The notes under the pieces: model-generated
Database searches by the model: none
What the model was told of the DNA's origin: nothing
Seen by the model: only the letters and a program-made list of their open reading frames with translations
In this document: piece after piece, positions 1-11,400 of the stretch
How the letters are laid out: the number at the start of each line of letters is the position of its first letter
Numbering within the stretch: position 1 is the stretch's first letter
Position numbers and translations under genes: made by a program
NCBI GenBank assembly: GCA_030323885.1
Contig: CM059197.1
Span: forward strand, 36,368,556 to 36,432,555
Direction: 5' to 3'
DNA: 64,000 nt
Origin: Branchipolynoe longqiensis
Lineage: Eukaryota; Annelida; Polychaeta; Phyllodocida; Polynoidae

Positions 1-860
1 GGGGTGGTGTTGATGGGGTTGCTGGTGGGAGTATTGGTTGGGATGGTAGTGGTGGTGGGGATGCTGGTGGGGGTATGGTGGGGATGCTGGTGGGGGGGTA
101 TTGGTTGGGGTGGGAGGGCGAGTATGCGGTGGGAATAGTGATTGAGATTGAGGTTTAAATATTGGAGTAGCCATATGAGAATGGTAGATGGGGATAGGTC
201 ATACAGGCAGGAGGACTATGGGGGCGGGGGCGGGGGGGCGGGGGGGAGGTGGTGTCGGTGTGGTGGTGTGAGTGTAGGGGGTGTTGTTCGGTATGCGATG
301 TAGGAATAGTAGATTGGGGATAGATCATCCAGGCATGAGGATTGTGTGTGTGTGGGGACTGGAGGGGGGGGGGGGGAAGGGGGAGGGGGGAGTGGACGGT
401 AATGGGGAGGGGAAAGGGGGAGAGGGGGAGAGAGGGAGGGGAAAAGGGAAGGAGAGGGGTAAGAGGGGAAAGGGGGGGAGGCGGGCAGGGCGAGAGGGAA
501 GGGGAAGAGGAGGGGGCGGGCCGGGGAGGGGAGGGGGTGGGTGGTGTTGTTGGGATAACGGAGGCAATGCAAAAGAAAGGCTGGTCATATCGGTGAGAGT
601 GTGTGTGTGTGGGGGGGGGGGGGGGGAAGCCATTATACTCGGTGTCAGATGAGTTTGTTCAGCTAGCGGTGTGTGAGTGCCGAATGATTATATAGATAGA
701 TTAATGGATGCCAAATGAAGAAGGGTCAGCTAGATCTGTGAATGTGTGTGGGGGGGGGGGGGGGGGGGGTCTGTGATGGGCAGGAGCTTGTGCTAGGGTG
801 GTATCAGTGTATGTGTGTGTGTGGGGGGGGGCGGGGGGCGGGGGGGGGGGTATATGCGAG
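1..860. repeat. G-rich low-complexity DNA
   Basis: The plus strand is dominated by G with GT and GA runs, including uninterrupted G tracts of 10-19 bases near 362, 611 and 751. Long apparent reading frames here are only glycine/arginine-rich or, on the other strand, proline/serine-rich products of base composition, so I call no gene. Confidence 0.8.
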
Positions 861-867
861 GGGTTTT

Positions 868-1440
868 CGGTGTATGAACTATTGTTGGGTGGTGCTCTGT
901 TGTTTGTATAGGGGGGAGATGGATGGGTGTTGTGTGTATGAACTATTGTTGGGTGGTGCTCTGGTGTGTATATGGGGGGGGGGGGTAGAGGGGTGTTGTG
1001 TGTAGGAACTATTGTTGGCTGGTGCTCCAGTGTGTATAGGGGGGGGGGTAGAGGGGTGTTGTGCGTAGGAAGTATTGTTGGGTGGTGCTCCGGTGTGTGT
1101 ATGGGGGGGGGGGGGGGGTAGAGGGGTGTTGTGTGTAGGAAGTATTGTTGGGTGGTGCTCCGGTGTGTGTTATAGGGGGGGGGTAGTAGGAGGGGTGTTG
1201 TGTGTAGGAAGTATTGTTGGGTGGTGCTCCCGTGTGTGTATAGGGGGGGGGGGGGGGGTAGAGGGGTGTTGTGTGCAGGAACTATTGTTGGGTGGTACTC
1301 CGGTGTGTGTATAGGGGGGAGGTGGAGAGGGGTTGTGTGTAGTAACTACTGTTGTGTGGTGCTCTGGTGTGTGTATAGTGGGGAGATGGAGAGGGGTTGT
1401 GTGCAGGAACTATTATTGGGTGGTGTGTGTGTGCGGGGAG
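868..1440. repeat. Minisatellite, about 62-65 bp unit with variable G tract
   Basis: About nine tandem copies of a unit that contains AACTATTGTTGGGTGGTGCT, then a GTGTGTATA stretch, a poly-G run of 6-13 bases and GAGGGGTGTTGTGTG. Unit length varies mostly through the G run. The last two units are diverged. Confidence 0.85.
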
Positions 1441-1498
1441 GGGGGTTGTCGTGTGGAGTATTAACTTTGGGTATAGTGAGTGCGGACATGTAGGACAC

Positions 1499-1806
1499 CT
1501 GATGTGGTGGCCAAATGGTAAGAGTGCAGACTTCCCATGTGGACAGGCAGGAGTCTGAATCCCGGCCGAGTCAAACCAATGACTTACAGAATTGGTCCTT
1601 TTCGCTACCTAGTCTGGTGCTCAGCATTAATATGATAGGGCAGGGACTGGTTAGCTCAGTGTCAGGATAATGTGACAGAGTGGGATATCTGGTCTCCCAG
1701 TGAAGTAGCACCGTTAAGTCAACATGATTGCACACTGTCACAAGTCGGTACCCATCCTAGATATGCCAGGCAATGTTGCTAGGATGTAAAACCCCAAAAA
1801 GCAAAG
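1499..1806 (+). mobile_element. SINE-A copy (tRNA-derived), diverged
   Basis: A diverged tRNA-like head (GGTGGCCAAATGG...) is followed by the conserved SINE-A body: GAGTCAAACCAATGACTTA, the AGTGTCAGGATAATGTGAC block, CACTGTCACAAGTCGGTACC and the GTTGCTAGGATGTAAAAC end. An internal stretch of about 30 bp around the ATGGTGCTGG block is missing. SINEs of this type are transcribed by Pol III from the tRNA-like head and move with LINE-encoded machinery (general knowledge). Confidence 0.85.
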
Positions 1807-2020
1807 GTCCGTGTAGGACCTATTGTTGAGGTGGCATGTGTGCGTGTGGGTGTGCTAGTGTGTAGGAACTATCTGTGGGGTGGGGTGTGTGTGGGTGTGT
1901 GCGGGGGTAAAGTGTGCAGTTATTGGGGTGGTGCGGGTGTGTTTGTGCGGGTATGTGTGGGTGTGTGTGGAGTGGGTGCGGGGGGGAGGTGACTGCCTGT
2001 ATCGACATCATCGTGCTGTC
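1807..2020. repeat. GT-rich low-complexity stretch
   Basis: Irregular GTGTGGGTGTG-type sequence directly after the SINE-A tail. No gene is supported. Confidence 0.6.
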
Positions 2021-2299
2021 GTTATCTGCCTCGTCGCTCTGCTCTTGTTGTGGATTATGCTGGTTCCTGGTGTGTGGAAGGAGCGGAAACTCTTCCCCCC
2101 CCCCTCCCAACCAGGCAGCTCGGCGATCCAAATTAAATATCTTGGTGGGTGTTGTTTTTTTGTGCAACCAGAGCGCAATTAAGTTGACGTGAAATTGAAG
2201 CCGTTAGAACTGAATTAATTATCGGAACCGTGGCTTATTGCAGTGACTGAATTCGTGTAGAATATGCTAGCAGATCAGGCTATATTGCCAGGACTGGTA

Positions 2300-3060
2300 G
2301 GGTATGTAGTATTAGTGTGTGTAGTGTACATTATGTAGTGTAAACCATGTAGTGTAAACTATGTAGTGTAAGTATATGGTGTAAACTATATGGTGTAAGC
2401 TATGTGGTGCAAACTATGTAGTGTCAATTATATTGTATAAACTGTATAGTGTCAACCACTTGGTGTCTACCACGTATTGTCAACCAAGTAGTGTCAACCA
2501 AGTCGTGTCAACCAAGTAGTGTCAACCACGTAGTGTCAATCACATAGTCTCAATCATATAGTGTCGATCACATAATGTCAACCATGTATTGCCAACCACT
2601 TATTGTCAACCACTTATTGTCAACCACGTAGTTCAACCACTGATTATCAACCACGTAGTGTCAACCACATACATGTATTGTCAACTACGAATATTCAACC
2701 ACGTATTCTCAACCACGTAGTGTCAACCACATAGTGTCAACCAGGTAGTGTCAACCACGTAGTGTCATCCACGCAGTATCGCTCACCTAGTGTCGATCAC
2801 ATAATGTCGACCATGTATTGCCAACCACCTATTGTCAAGCACTTATTGTCAACCACATAGTTCAACCACTTATTGTCAACCACGTAGTGTCAACCACATG
2901 CATGTATTGTCAACTATGTATTGTCAACCACGTATTGTCAACCAAGTATTGTCAACCAAGTAGTGTCGACCACGTAGTGAACCACGTAGTATTTACCACG
3001 TAATCTAAGCTATTTAGTATAACCTATGTTGCGTAGCCTATGCGGTATCGGTAAACTATG
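2300..3060. repeat. Short-unit minisatellite (about 14-17 bp)
   Basis: Roughly 45 degenerate units of the type GTAGTGTCAACCAC. The first part (2300-2450) uses a TGTAAACTATGTAG variant; the rest uses GTCAACCACGTA. Segments near 2580-2680 and 2810-2910 resemble each other over about 100 bp, which suggests a larger internal duplication. Confidence 0.85.
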
Positions 3061-3102
3061 TAGCTGGTCCCGACATACAAATGCATATTACCTAATCCTT
3101 AA

Positions 3103-3423
3103 AGGCCCTGTCACACCTTACCGGATTTTGGCGAACCAGACAGGAAAGGAACAATGTCTAGTTAGTGTTCATGCACAAAACTAGGAATGGATGCCGCCAG
3201 ACTGACATCTATGGTTCTAGTCTGGTTTGATTTTGTTTTGTCTGTTGGCTATCCATTCATATCCGTTTCCTGTCCATTTCCTGTTCATTTCCTGTCCGTT
3301 CTTAGACCCGATATCACAACACTTTGACGCATTTTAATACATTTGATACTTATAATGCCCAAACGCCACCGGACTAGACAATTCTGTCCCTTGCTCAATC
3401 CGGTATACTGTGACAGGCACTTA
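3103..3423. mobile_element. TIR element, CCCTGTCACAC family (copy A)
   Basis: The left end AAGGCCCTGTCACAC and right end CTGTGACAGGCAC are imperfect inverted repeats, and TTA flanks both sides (3100-3102 and 3421-3423 are included or adjacent). The subterminal TACCGG is inverted at the other end. The interior repeats short words such as CCTGTCC, TTCCTGT and TCTAGTC. A 3-bp TTA/TAA duplication and GGCC-TGT ends fit PIF/Harbinger-type non-autonomous elements; that assignment is inference. Confidence 0.55.
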
Positions 3424-3425
3424 AT

Positions 3426-3880
3426 GCCTTAATGTCTCATTGTTCACTATTGTCTTTACCTTGTATAATTGCGTGAATACCTACTGCCATCACCTCTGCA
3501 TAATGTAACTAACTTATCTAAACCTGTCTCCGTAAAGTAATGCCTCATGAGTAATCCTATATGGTTATGCGATGGTTTACTCACTCAATATATGTGTTAG
3601 AAACCATTTTCTTCACAATTTCCGAGTTAGCAAAGGGAAGTGTACTAAACCTGTGTTATCTTAAGTGTAAATAACTGACCCAACTGTCACTAGAAATCCA
3701 GTGCATCGGTGCTGAAAAATCCCGGTGCCCAGAGAAATAAATGTATTTATCCCCAAATAATACGGTCAATAATAATGACATTAATGGTAAAATTAACAGG
3801 AGTAATAATAGTAATAATAAGAGTAGTAATTAGTACAACAGTAATTATATGAGTGACAACAACAGAAATGCAAATGAGAA
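3426..3880. other. AT-rich unassigned DNA
   Basis: I see no gene, no recognised repeat family and no clear tandem structure here apart from AATAAT-rich runs near 3750-3840. Confidence 0.5.
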
Positions 3881-4473
3881 GGGGGGGAACCTCCTTTTAG
3901 GTTAATATTTGTTAACTTTTGTTGTTTAAAGAGTTATAAATAGTGGGTATTTAGGAGGGGGATGATTCCCTGAATCCACAAACAGAATGGAAGGTCGCCG
4001 GAGAAGTCGCCATTCAACGGGTAAATAGAGGGAGGGGAAGGTGAAAGGTAGAGAGGGTAGAGGTGGAAGGGGAGGGGCGGGGTGGGAGGACGAGGTGAAG
4101 CGGAGGGGGAGGTTAGGCTGGGGGATGGGAGCGGAGGTAGGTAGTGGGGGAGAGGGGATTAAGGGGAGGGAGGTGGAAGGAGAGATGGAGGATGAAGGGG
4201 AGGGAGATGGCATGGGAGGATAGGGTAGGAAGGGGAGGGGAGAGGGAGAAGGAGAGGGAGCGAAGGAAGGGCGGGCAGATTATGAAGGGAAGGGGGGGAA
4301 AGGGAGCGGTGGGAGAGAAGAGAAGGGGAAGGGGGGGAGTTGGACTGGGGGAGGGGACGGGAGGGGTAGGGGGACGGGAGGGGGATGGGGCTAGGAGAGG
4401 GAGGGGGACGGGAGGAGGGGAGGGGATGGGGCAGGAGAGGGAAAGGGGGTCAGGAGGGGAAGAGGGAAAGGGG
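3881..4473. repeat. Purine-rich (GGGA) low-complexity DNA, left of gap
   Basis: Irregular GGGAGAGG and GGGGACGGGAGG repeats run into the assembly gap. The opposite strand gives spurious proline/serine-rich frames. Confidence 0.75.
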
Positions 4474-4971
4474 NNNNNNNNNNNNNNNNNNNNNNNNNNN
4501 NNNNNNNNNNNNNNNNNNNNNNNNNNNNNNNNNNNNNNNNNNNNNNNNNNNNNNNNNNNNNNNNNNNNNNNNNNNNNNNNNNNNNNNNNNNNNNNNNNNN
4601 NNNNNNNNNNNNNNNNNNNNNNNNNNNNNNNNNNNNNNNNNNNNNNNNNNNNNNNNNNNNNNNNNNNNNNNNNNNNNNNNNNNNNNNNNNNNNNNNNNNN
4701 NNNNNNNNNNNNNNNNNNNNNNNNNNNNNNNNNNNNNNNNNNNNNNNNNNNNNNNNNNNNNNNNNNNNNNNNNNNNNNNNNNNNNNNNNNNNNNNNNNNN
4801 NNNNNNNNNNNNNNNNNNNNNNNNNNNNNNNNNNNNNNNNNNNNNNNNNNNNNNNNNNNNNNNNNNNNNNNNNNNNNNNNNNNNNNNNNNNNNNNNNNNN
4901 NNNNNNNNNNNNNNNNNNNNNNNNNNNNNNNNNNNNNNNNNNNNNNNNNNNNNNNNNNNNNNNNNNNNNNN
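4474..4971. other. Assembly gap (498 N)
   Basis: A continuous run of N flanked on both sides by purine-rich G/A repeat, the kind of sequence that breaks assemblies. Confidence 1.
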
Positions 4972-5400
4972 GGAAGATGGAGCGGTGAGGAGGGGGTGGG
5001 TGGGCAAGGGGTGATGGGGGACGGATAAAGGAGGGAGACTGGTTTGTTTGAAGGGAGGATTGGGTAAGGGAATGGGGAGGGGGAGGGTGGTGGTTGCGTG
5101 AGGGAGGTACTGTGGTGCAGTGAAGGAAGGCAGAACTTAGAGGATGAGGGGTGGGGGCGGGGTGGAGGGAAAGGTGAGGGGTGGGGGGCGGGGATGGGGA
5201 GGGGTGAGTGTCTGAGGGTGATTCGAGTGGGACATGAAGTGTGGAGGGTTGAGCTGGATGCGTTGAGTATGGAAGTTGGTAATATGTAGGGAAGTAGGCC
5301 GCGGTGACCTAGATAGGTGGAATGTGGTGGAAGGAGGAAAGTGGAATGTGGGACGCGTAGTTTGGTGGCTCGAACTGTGGGTTGCCATCCAGGTAAGAAG
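4972..5400. repeat. Purine-rich low-complexity DNA, right of gap
   Basis: G/A-rich sequence continuing from the gap with decreasing regularity toward 5400. No gene seen. Confidence 0.65.
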
Positions 5401-5541
5401 TAAGATTGCACAGGTCTGTAGAAGTCTTATGTAAGATTATTACACAAGAATTTTACTGAATTTTACTAAGATGCCAAGGGGAGGAGGTTGAAGAAGGGCA
5501 ATACCTCCGGATTAGTGAGGGTCATTCCACGTGTCCGCAAT

Positions 5542-5652
5542 CAGGTGCGTTATGCCTTATGTGTTATGCGTTATGCGCTATGCGTTATGCGCTATGCGTT
5601 ATGCGTTATGCATTATGCATTCTGCATTATGCGTTATGCATTATGCATCATG
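5542..5652. repeat. Microsatellite-like array, 7-bp unit TTATGCG
   Basis: About 15 tandem 7-bp units (TTATGCG, CTATGCG, TTATGCA). Confidence 0.9.
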
Positions 5653-5744
5653 CGTCAAGTCGAATTGGACTATGTACCACTTGGTAGGTTTTCTAACATG
5701 AATTCAGATAGTAATGCAAGTGAGTAGCATTTGGAAGTGTGTAT

Positions 5745-5971
5745 GTGTAGTACATACATGCTGGATGTACACAGGACATCATTTCTGAGTGAGTGGTACA
5801 GGTGTGTGCAGAGCCAGGACAGCCAGGTGGCAGCACCAGGCGAGGCAGACCAGTCTGACCAGTCGCTTGAGTAGTTGAATGTCATTAGTTGTGTAGTACC
5901 ATTCAGAGACACAGGTATAGGTTAATCAGTTTACGGATGATTATACTTGTATGATGCTTATACAGCACATG

Positions 5972-5975
<4 letters not shown>
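5745..5975 (-). repeat. TA-rich interspersed repeat, partial copy
   Basis: The reverse complement matches 29860-30065: the GTGCTGTATAAGCAT end, a TATAATCATCCGTAA stretch, then CTGGTGCTGCCACC and ACCACTC. A (TA)n tract follows at 5976-6010. Family unknown. Confidence 0.5.

Positions 5976-6010
<35 letters not shown>
5976..6010. repeat. (TA)n microsatellite
   Basis: Alternating TA with a few G substitutions. Confidence 0.85.
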
Positions 6011-6364
6011 GCATATAATTTGAAAGTGAGAAGCAAGTGACAATCGGGGTTAGCTGGTCAAGAGTCAGAGTCGGCGGGATGCAGAGAATGACTGACTAGT
6101 CAGTATATATCGAGGTAGTTTGGTATGTGAGGATCTGTGTCGGAAGGACACCGACCAGAAAGGCATTCTTAATTTATATACACATAATAAATTATATAGT
6201 ACATATCGAAACTTACAATCGAATGTTGTATCTGTATGACATATATTGCTTATTTCTGCACTTTATATTGTCATTACTTATATATATATGTATGGTACAT
6301 CTTAGCTTTAAGGATTAATCTAAGCAATTTCCACCTATCTCCATAATACTGTTAACTTTAATTA

Positions 6365-7066
6365 GTGATAATTATATATTCAAACCATTGGATAATATCA
6401 AATGAGCATATGACATTGGAAATCAGTATTGTAAGTAGTCCGCATTGATATCTCACTGAGTCTGACCAGAGAGGATGGCCGAATGAGTTAGAGCGTCCGT
6501 CTCCCATGTTGGTAGATCGTGGGGTCGAGGGTTTGAACACTGGTCGAGTCAAACCAATGACTTAAAATGTTATGCTTGTTGCTTTCTAGCCTGGCACTCC
6601 ATATTATTAGGATAGGGCAAGGACTGTGTAGCTCAGTATCAGGATAATCTTACTGAGTGGGATATCAGGTCATGGTGCTGGCGGCCTGGTCTTCCAATGG
6701 GGCAGCACTATAAAGTTGCCATGAGTGCGTACTGTCACAAGTCGGTACCCGTCCTAATATTACCTGAGATGTTGTTAGGACGTTAAAAACAGCAACAAAC
6801 AAACAAAACTCACTGAGTCTCAGGCAATGAACCACATAGACAGATAGGCATGAATGGGGTGATTGCATCAGGGGGCCTAGGTAGTGTAATGATTAGCATA
6901 TATATTGGCCCGGAATGCAGGACATGTGGGTTCGATTCCAACTCTAGCAGTAATATTTCCCTTTTGCATTACTCTCATTACACTGGTTTCCATGACCAGG
7001 ATCCTGTAGAAACTATACACTGTATGGTTGTTAAAGCTAACATGTGTATGTATATATAAGTGCATT
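6365..7066 (+). mobile_element. SINE-B copy (tRNA-derived), interrupted by SINE-A
   Basis: The leader (6365-6463, then 6809-6880) is followed by a tRNA-like head with CCTAGGTAGTGTAATGATTAG and a near-perfect Pol III B box GGTTCGATTCC (6930-6940), then AGCAGTAATATTTCCC and a tail with GTTTCCATGACCAGGATCCTG. A SINE-A copy splits the leader. Confidence 0.75.
6464..6808 (+). mobile_element. SINE-A, full length, inside SINE-B
   Basis: A full-length SINE-A with the tRNA-like head ATGGCCGAATGAGTTAGAGC, body and ACAAACAAAC tail. It is flanked by an exact 12-bp target-site duplication CTCACTGAGTCT (6452-6463 and 6809-6820). Confidence 0.93.
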
Positions 7067-7094
7067 GCCTGTATCATGTATGTACATAATTGTA

Positions 7095-7330
7095 AGCATT
7101 AAACAACTTATGGATGTAAACCATTTAAAAGACATACAATTCCAGGGGGACAAGAATAGTAGTCTGCACTGAACTCTCAGACAAGGAGCCATATGGACAG
7201 GTAGACGTGGATTTGGTGATGCCATGAGAGAGCCTAGGTGGTGAAATGGTTAGCACACTAGCCTGGAAAGCATGAGATTTGGGTTCGATTCCTGCTCCAG
7301 GTGCAATATTTCCCATTTTCATCACGTGTG
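7095..7330 (+). mobile_element. SINE-B copy
   Basis: The leader AAACCATTTAAAAGACATAC is followed by CTCTCAGACAAGGAGCC and the tRNA-like head CCTAGGTGGTGAAATGGTTAG. The B box GGTTCGATTCC is intact, then GTGCAATATTTCCCATTTTC. It lies just downstream of the previous SINE-B. Confidence 0.8.
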
Positions 7331-7379
7331 TTGTAGGTTAGGCTGAAAAGGGCTATCTGGATATATGTGTGTGTAGTTT

Positions 7380-7680
7380 TTAGTACACGCCCCCCCCCCC
7401 CTTTAAGGGGTAAACAGAGTGTTTTTGGAAAGACGCGACACGTCTCGGGAACGCGAGCTACCGGCGCAGTGTTGCTGTCCTGGTGGTTGTTAGAGTGCCT
7501 GAGAGTCGTGTACGGAGGGCTTAGCGCATGCGTAGAATCGGGCCCGAGGGAGGGTGGCAGGAGCTAGAGGTCACCGAGGACACCGATTGCTTCCAGCACC
7601 GCCATGACAGATGCCCCGTAGCGCCATCTATCGTCGGCCGCGAACACTACAGTCCAGTGTCGTCTGTTGTCGGGAGAGGG
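7380..7680 (+). promoter_or_regulatory. CpG-richer patch with NRF-1-like palindrome
   Basis: The sequence is rich in CG dinucleotides compared with its surroundings and contains GCGCATGCGT (7524-7533), close to the NRF-1 consensus YGCGCAYGCGCR. I see no convincing first exon, so promoter function is only a possibility. Confidence 0.25.
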
Positions 7681-8132
7681 GAAAGGAGAGGAGAGGAGGG
7701 GGGAGGGAGTTGGAGGGGAATGGGGGAAGGAGGAAGGGGGATGGAGGAGTTGGAGGGGGGATGGAACGGGGGAGGCGGCAGGGGGATGGAGAGGAGGAGT
7801 TGGAGGGGGAGGGTGACGGGGGAGAACAAAAGGATCTGGAGGGGAGGGGAAGTGGCGGGGAGAGAGAAGAGGAGCTGGAGCGGGGGGGGGGGGGGAGAGG
7901 CGGAAGAGGATGGGGACAGGGACGGGGAGTCAGAGGAGGAGGGGGCGGGGAGGGAGGAGGAGGTAGAGGGGGCGGGAAGGAAGAGGAGGCATTGGAAGGG
8001 GAGGGGTTCGGCGGAGGGGCGAAGAGGGAGGGGGGAGAGGAGTGGCTGGAAGGGGAAGGAGTACAGGGGAGGGGGGGGGGGGGGGGCTGGGAGAAGGGGG
8101 GGGGGGGGAGGGAGAGGGGGGGGGGAGCCGTG
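7672..8132. repeat. Purine-rich GGA low-complexity tract
   Basis: Irregular GGAGGGGGAGG repeats with G runs of 8-14. All six frames give compositional artefacts. Adjacent non-repetitive DNA (8133-8500) holds no gene I can support. Confidence 0.8.
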
Positions 8133-8509
8133 CATCGTGGAGTCTGCATTACGTGTTTGTGTGTAGTGTGTAGCCTCGGGCCTCGTTTGAATAAATCACA
8201 ACAACGTAGGAAGACCCTGCTGGGGCCACCTAGCGGTAGTTTCGTGACGGTCCCTGTATGTAGTTATTCCAAGTTCAAACAGCGGATGGAACACACTGGG
8301 ATTAGGGGATTGTTGGTGGTTTTTTTTCCCCACTGACGTCATCAGCTTATGTGTGTCCCCGTCGAAATTACTTCAGTGTGCAATGCAGGGCGACATTTTG
8401 CTATCTTATCACGTTGTCTGTGTGTATATTTCTCCACTGCATTTACGGTCTAAGCTGGTGGGCTTGTTTCATATTTAAATCATGTATATGAATAATGTGT
8501 ATGTTAAAC

Positions 8510-8838
8510 ACCAGATGCGGTGACCGAATCGCTAGAACGTAGGCTTCTCGTGCAGAAGGTCGGGAGTACGAATCCCAGCCGAGTCGGACCAATGACTTAT
8601 AACATTGATATATGTCGCTACCTAGCCTGGCACTCAGCATTACTAGGATAGGGCAAGGACTGGTTAGCACAGTATCAGGATAATGTGACTGTGTGGGATA
8701 TCAGGCCATGGTGCTGGTGGCATGGTATCCCAGTGGGGCAGCACTATAAAGTCGCCATGAGTGCGCACTGTCACAAGTCGGTACCCGTCCTGATATGACC
8801 TTAGATGCTGCTAGGATGTAAAACAACAATAAACAAAC
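8510..8838 (+). mobile_element. SINE-A copy, alternative tRNA-like head
   Basis: The head GCGGTGACCGAATCGCTAGA differs from the GGGATGGCCGAATGAG head of other copies, but the body and GTTGCTAGGATGTAAAAC/ACAAACAAAC end are the same. At least two head subfamilies therefore share one body. Confidence 0.88.
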
Positions 8839-9640
8839 TGAAGAGCGCTTGCTATCCGGACCGCACTTTGTCCACATCTTTCTCTATCTCCTCTCCGCTG
8901 GCCTTGCTCCTCTTCGATATGTCTGAAAAGAGTTCCAGGAGGGGGAGCCCGCCGGCATTTCACTTTCTACTCTTACTCTGTCCGTGTCTATGGCTCGCTG
9001 GTTGGTCACCATAGGGCATATAGACACGGTCCTTTGACTCAACTCTCCTCATTTCTCTTTCCTAGACTCAACCTTTCTATTTCTCACAGGCATACTTCTC
9101 CCCCTGACCAGGGGAGTTGTGTTCTTGGGTGGGGCCCTTTACCTTTACACTTTTCTCATCTTGTTCTCGTCGCTGGAACCACCACTGAACCCATCTTTAC
9201 CCGTCCTTCCTTGAAACCCCTGCTGCTGTCTGCTGGATACAAGCGCTCAACTACAGCCGGACCGAAGAGATTCTGTGCCGCACCAACGCTTCGCCGTTAC
9301 AACGTTGTAAAGATGTCCCCAGTTTCTAGAACCGCCCCTACTGAAGATTAATCTTCAAGCCAAAGATTGGGCCTCTCTATAATGTTGCAGTTCTGCAACC
9401 GGTAACCATCGTAAGGTTACAAACTACCCCAAGCAAGCAACTCAAGAGCGAAGCTTGGAGCAGGCATGCTATAATTAAAACCTGTACTTGTACTAATCAG
9501 CCTGCATTCATAATAGTCTGAGTGGGTGGATAACATCATTTCAAATAGCCGAAGTGAGGCCCATTCGAAATTAATCTGCCCAACCGTGACGACTATTAAG
9601 TATTATAATACCTACTCGTCAGCAAAATTGTGTTTTTCAT
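8839..9640. other. Unassigned DNA, moderately GC-rich
   Basis: Pyrimidine-rich plus strand with several CTTTCCTAG/TTCTCACAG acceptor-like sites. The reading frame 9034-9351 has no recognisable domain. No gene is called. Confidence 0.4.
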
Positions 9641-9647
9641 TCTTATG

Positions 9648-9960
9648 TTAGACATGTACATAAGTATGTATTTTGTGGGATTTATACTGCCTATCATGGA
9701 TAAGTCTGGAGAGACTTGTTTTCACCATTAGACAGTTGGTCGATAGAAAGCCCGAGCCTACACTTTTACCGACGCAAAGTATTTTTAACCTCCCACACCA
9801 CATAGACATGGTATGAGAGCAACTGGCCTTTGATGACACCGTAAGTTATACACATTGGTGGAAATCCCAAATGGCAGAGGTGATGGCATCGGGAATCAAA
9901 CCTGTACAAGTTATTTGCTATGGAATTGGTGACTTCATATATGGGACTAGTGCCATTCTG
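9648..9960 (-). mobile_element. SINE-C copy, head degraded
   Basis: Shares CCTATCATGGATAAG, GTTTTCACCATTAGACAG, GATAGAAAGCCCGAGCCTAC and CCTCCCACACCACATAGAC with 13078-13385 and, reversed, with 62538-62785. The tRNA-like head end (right side) is diverged. Confidence 0.8.
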
Positions 9961-10159
9961 CCCGGGCAGAAAGCATAACTCCATAAAGCAGACAGTTGAA
10001 GGCGTTAATTGCGTGACGTCAGAGACAGTACAGGCACCTGTGCGAGATCTCGCTTAACACGTGTTGCCTAGCGTGTTCCCGCGTGGAGATCTATCACTGC
10101 CACTGGGGCTGATGTGCGGGGGTCAGGCCGATTTTAGGCGGAGTCAGGTGGCGTCAGGG

Positions 10160-10179
10160 GGGGGGGGGGGGGGGGGGGG
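10160..10179. repeat. Poly-G tract
   Basis: An uninterrupted run of about 20 G. Confidence 0.9.
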
Positions 10180-10269
10180 TTGTTGAGAGCAGCGACAGCT
10201 CACAAGTGGTACTAGCGACGCATGAATAATTTCACGACTGTTACTGCAAGATTTACGGGATGGCCTCAC

Positions 10270-10520
10270 CCGGCCGGGACGGGCGGTGGACGGGCGGTGG
10301 GACGGGCCGGGGGACGGGCCGGGGGACGGGCCGGGGGACGGCCCGGGTATGGGCCGAGGACTGGCCGGGGACGAGCGGGGGGGGGGGGGGACGAGCATGG
10401 GAAGGGCCGCGGACGAGCCGTTGACGGGACAGGGACGGCACGTGGACGGGACTGGTGGGACGAGTCGGGGAAGGGCTGGGGGACGGGACCGGGGACGGGC
10501 AGGCAACGGCGGGCCGCTGT
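10270..10520. repeat. GC-rich GACGGGCCGGG-type minisatellite
   Basis: About 20 degenerate 11-16 bp units (GACGGGCCGGGG, GGACGGGAC). The local GC content is the highest in the window. Both strands give spurious Arg/Gly- and Pro-rich frames. Confidence 0.8.
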
Positions 10521-10559
10521 GAGGGATGGGCTAGGGGTCCGGCCGGGGATGTTGGAAAT

Positions 10560-11400
10560 GGGGGTATCGGGGATGGTGGTGGTGGGGAGGGGATGTGAGG
10601 AGGGTGGGGAGATGGAAGGAGGGTGGGGAGAGCGGAGGAGGGTGGGGAGAGCGGAGGAGTGTGGGGAGTTGCTAGGAGGGTGGGGAGAGGGAAAGAGATT
10701 GGGGAGAGCTGATGATGGTGGGGAGAAGGGAGGAGGCTGGGGAGAGGGGAGGGGGTGGGGAGAGGGGAGGAGGGTGAGGAGAGCGAGGAGGGTGGGGGAG
10801 CGGATGAGGGTGGGGAGAGGGGAGGAGGGTGAGGATAGAGGGGTGGAGGGTGGGGAGAGAGGGGGAGGGTGGAAAGAAGGAAGGGGATCGGGAAGCGAGG
10901 GAGAAGGCCGGAGAAAGAGGGGAGGAGGGTGGGGAGAGGGGAGGATATCTGGAAGAGAGGGAGAATGCTGGGCATAGAGGGGATGAGGGTAGGGAGAGGG
11001 GAGGAGGGTGGGGATAGAGCGGAGGAGGGTGGGGATATAAGGGAGGAGTGTGGGGAGAGAGGAGGATATCTGGAAGAGAGGGAGAATGCTGGGTATATAG
11101 AGGATGAGGCTAGGGAGAGGGGAGGAGGGTGGGGGTAGAGCAGAGGAGGGTGGGGATATAAGGGAGGAGGGTGGGGAGAGAGGAGGATATCTGGAAGAGA
11201 GGGAGAATGCTGGGTATAGAGAGGATGAGGGTAGGGAGAGGGGAGGAGGGTGGGGGTAGAGCGGAGGAGGGTGGGGATAGAGGGGAGGAGGGTGGGGATA
11301 GAGGGGAGGAGGGTGGGGATAGAGGGGAGCAGGGTGGGGTTAGAGTGGAGGAGGGTGGGGAGAGGGGGGAGGATGGGGATAGATATGAGTCGGTTGGGGA
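10560..11400. repeat. Purine minisatellite with a 121-bp higher-order unit
   Basis: The basic unit is GGAGGAGGGTGGGGAGAG (about 18-19 bp). The segment beginning GGATATCTGGAAGAGAGGG recurs at about 10944, 11066 and 11188, so a unit of about 121 bp is itself repeated three times. Confidence 0.85.

Noticed and set aside
216..652. Proline- or glycine/arginine-rich frames of over 100 residues
   Set aside because: Pure base-composition artefacts of G-rich DNA; the same holds at 4113-5411, 7528-8336 and 10144-11470.
9034..9351. 105-residue coding frame
   Set aside because: No recognisable motif, unclear borders; surrounding pyrimidine-rich DNA can give such a frame by chance.
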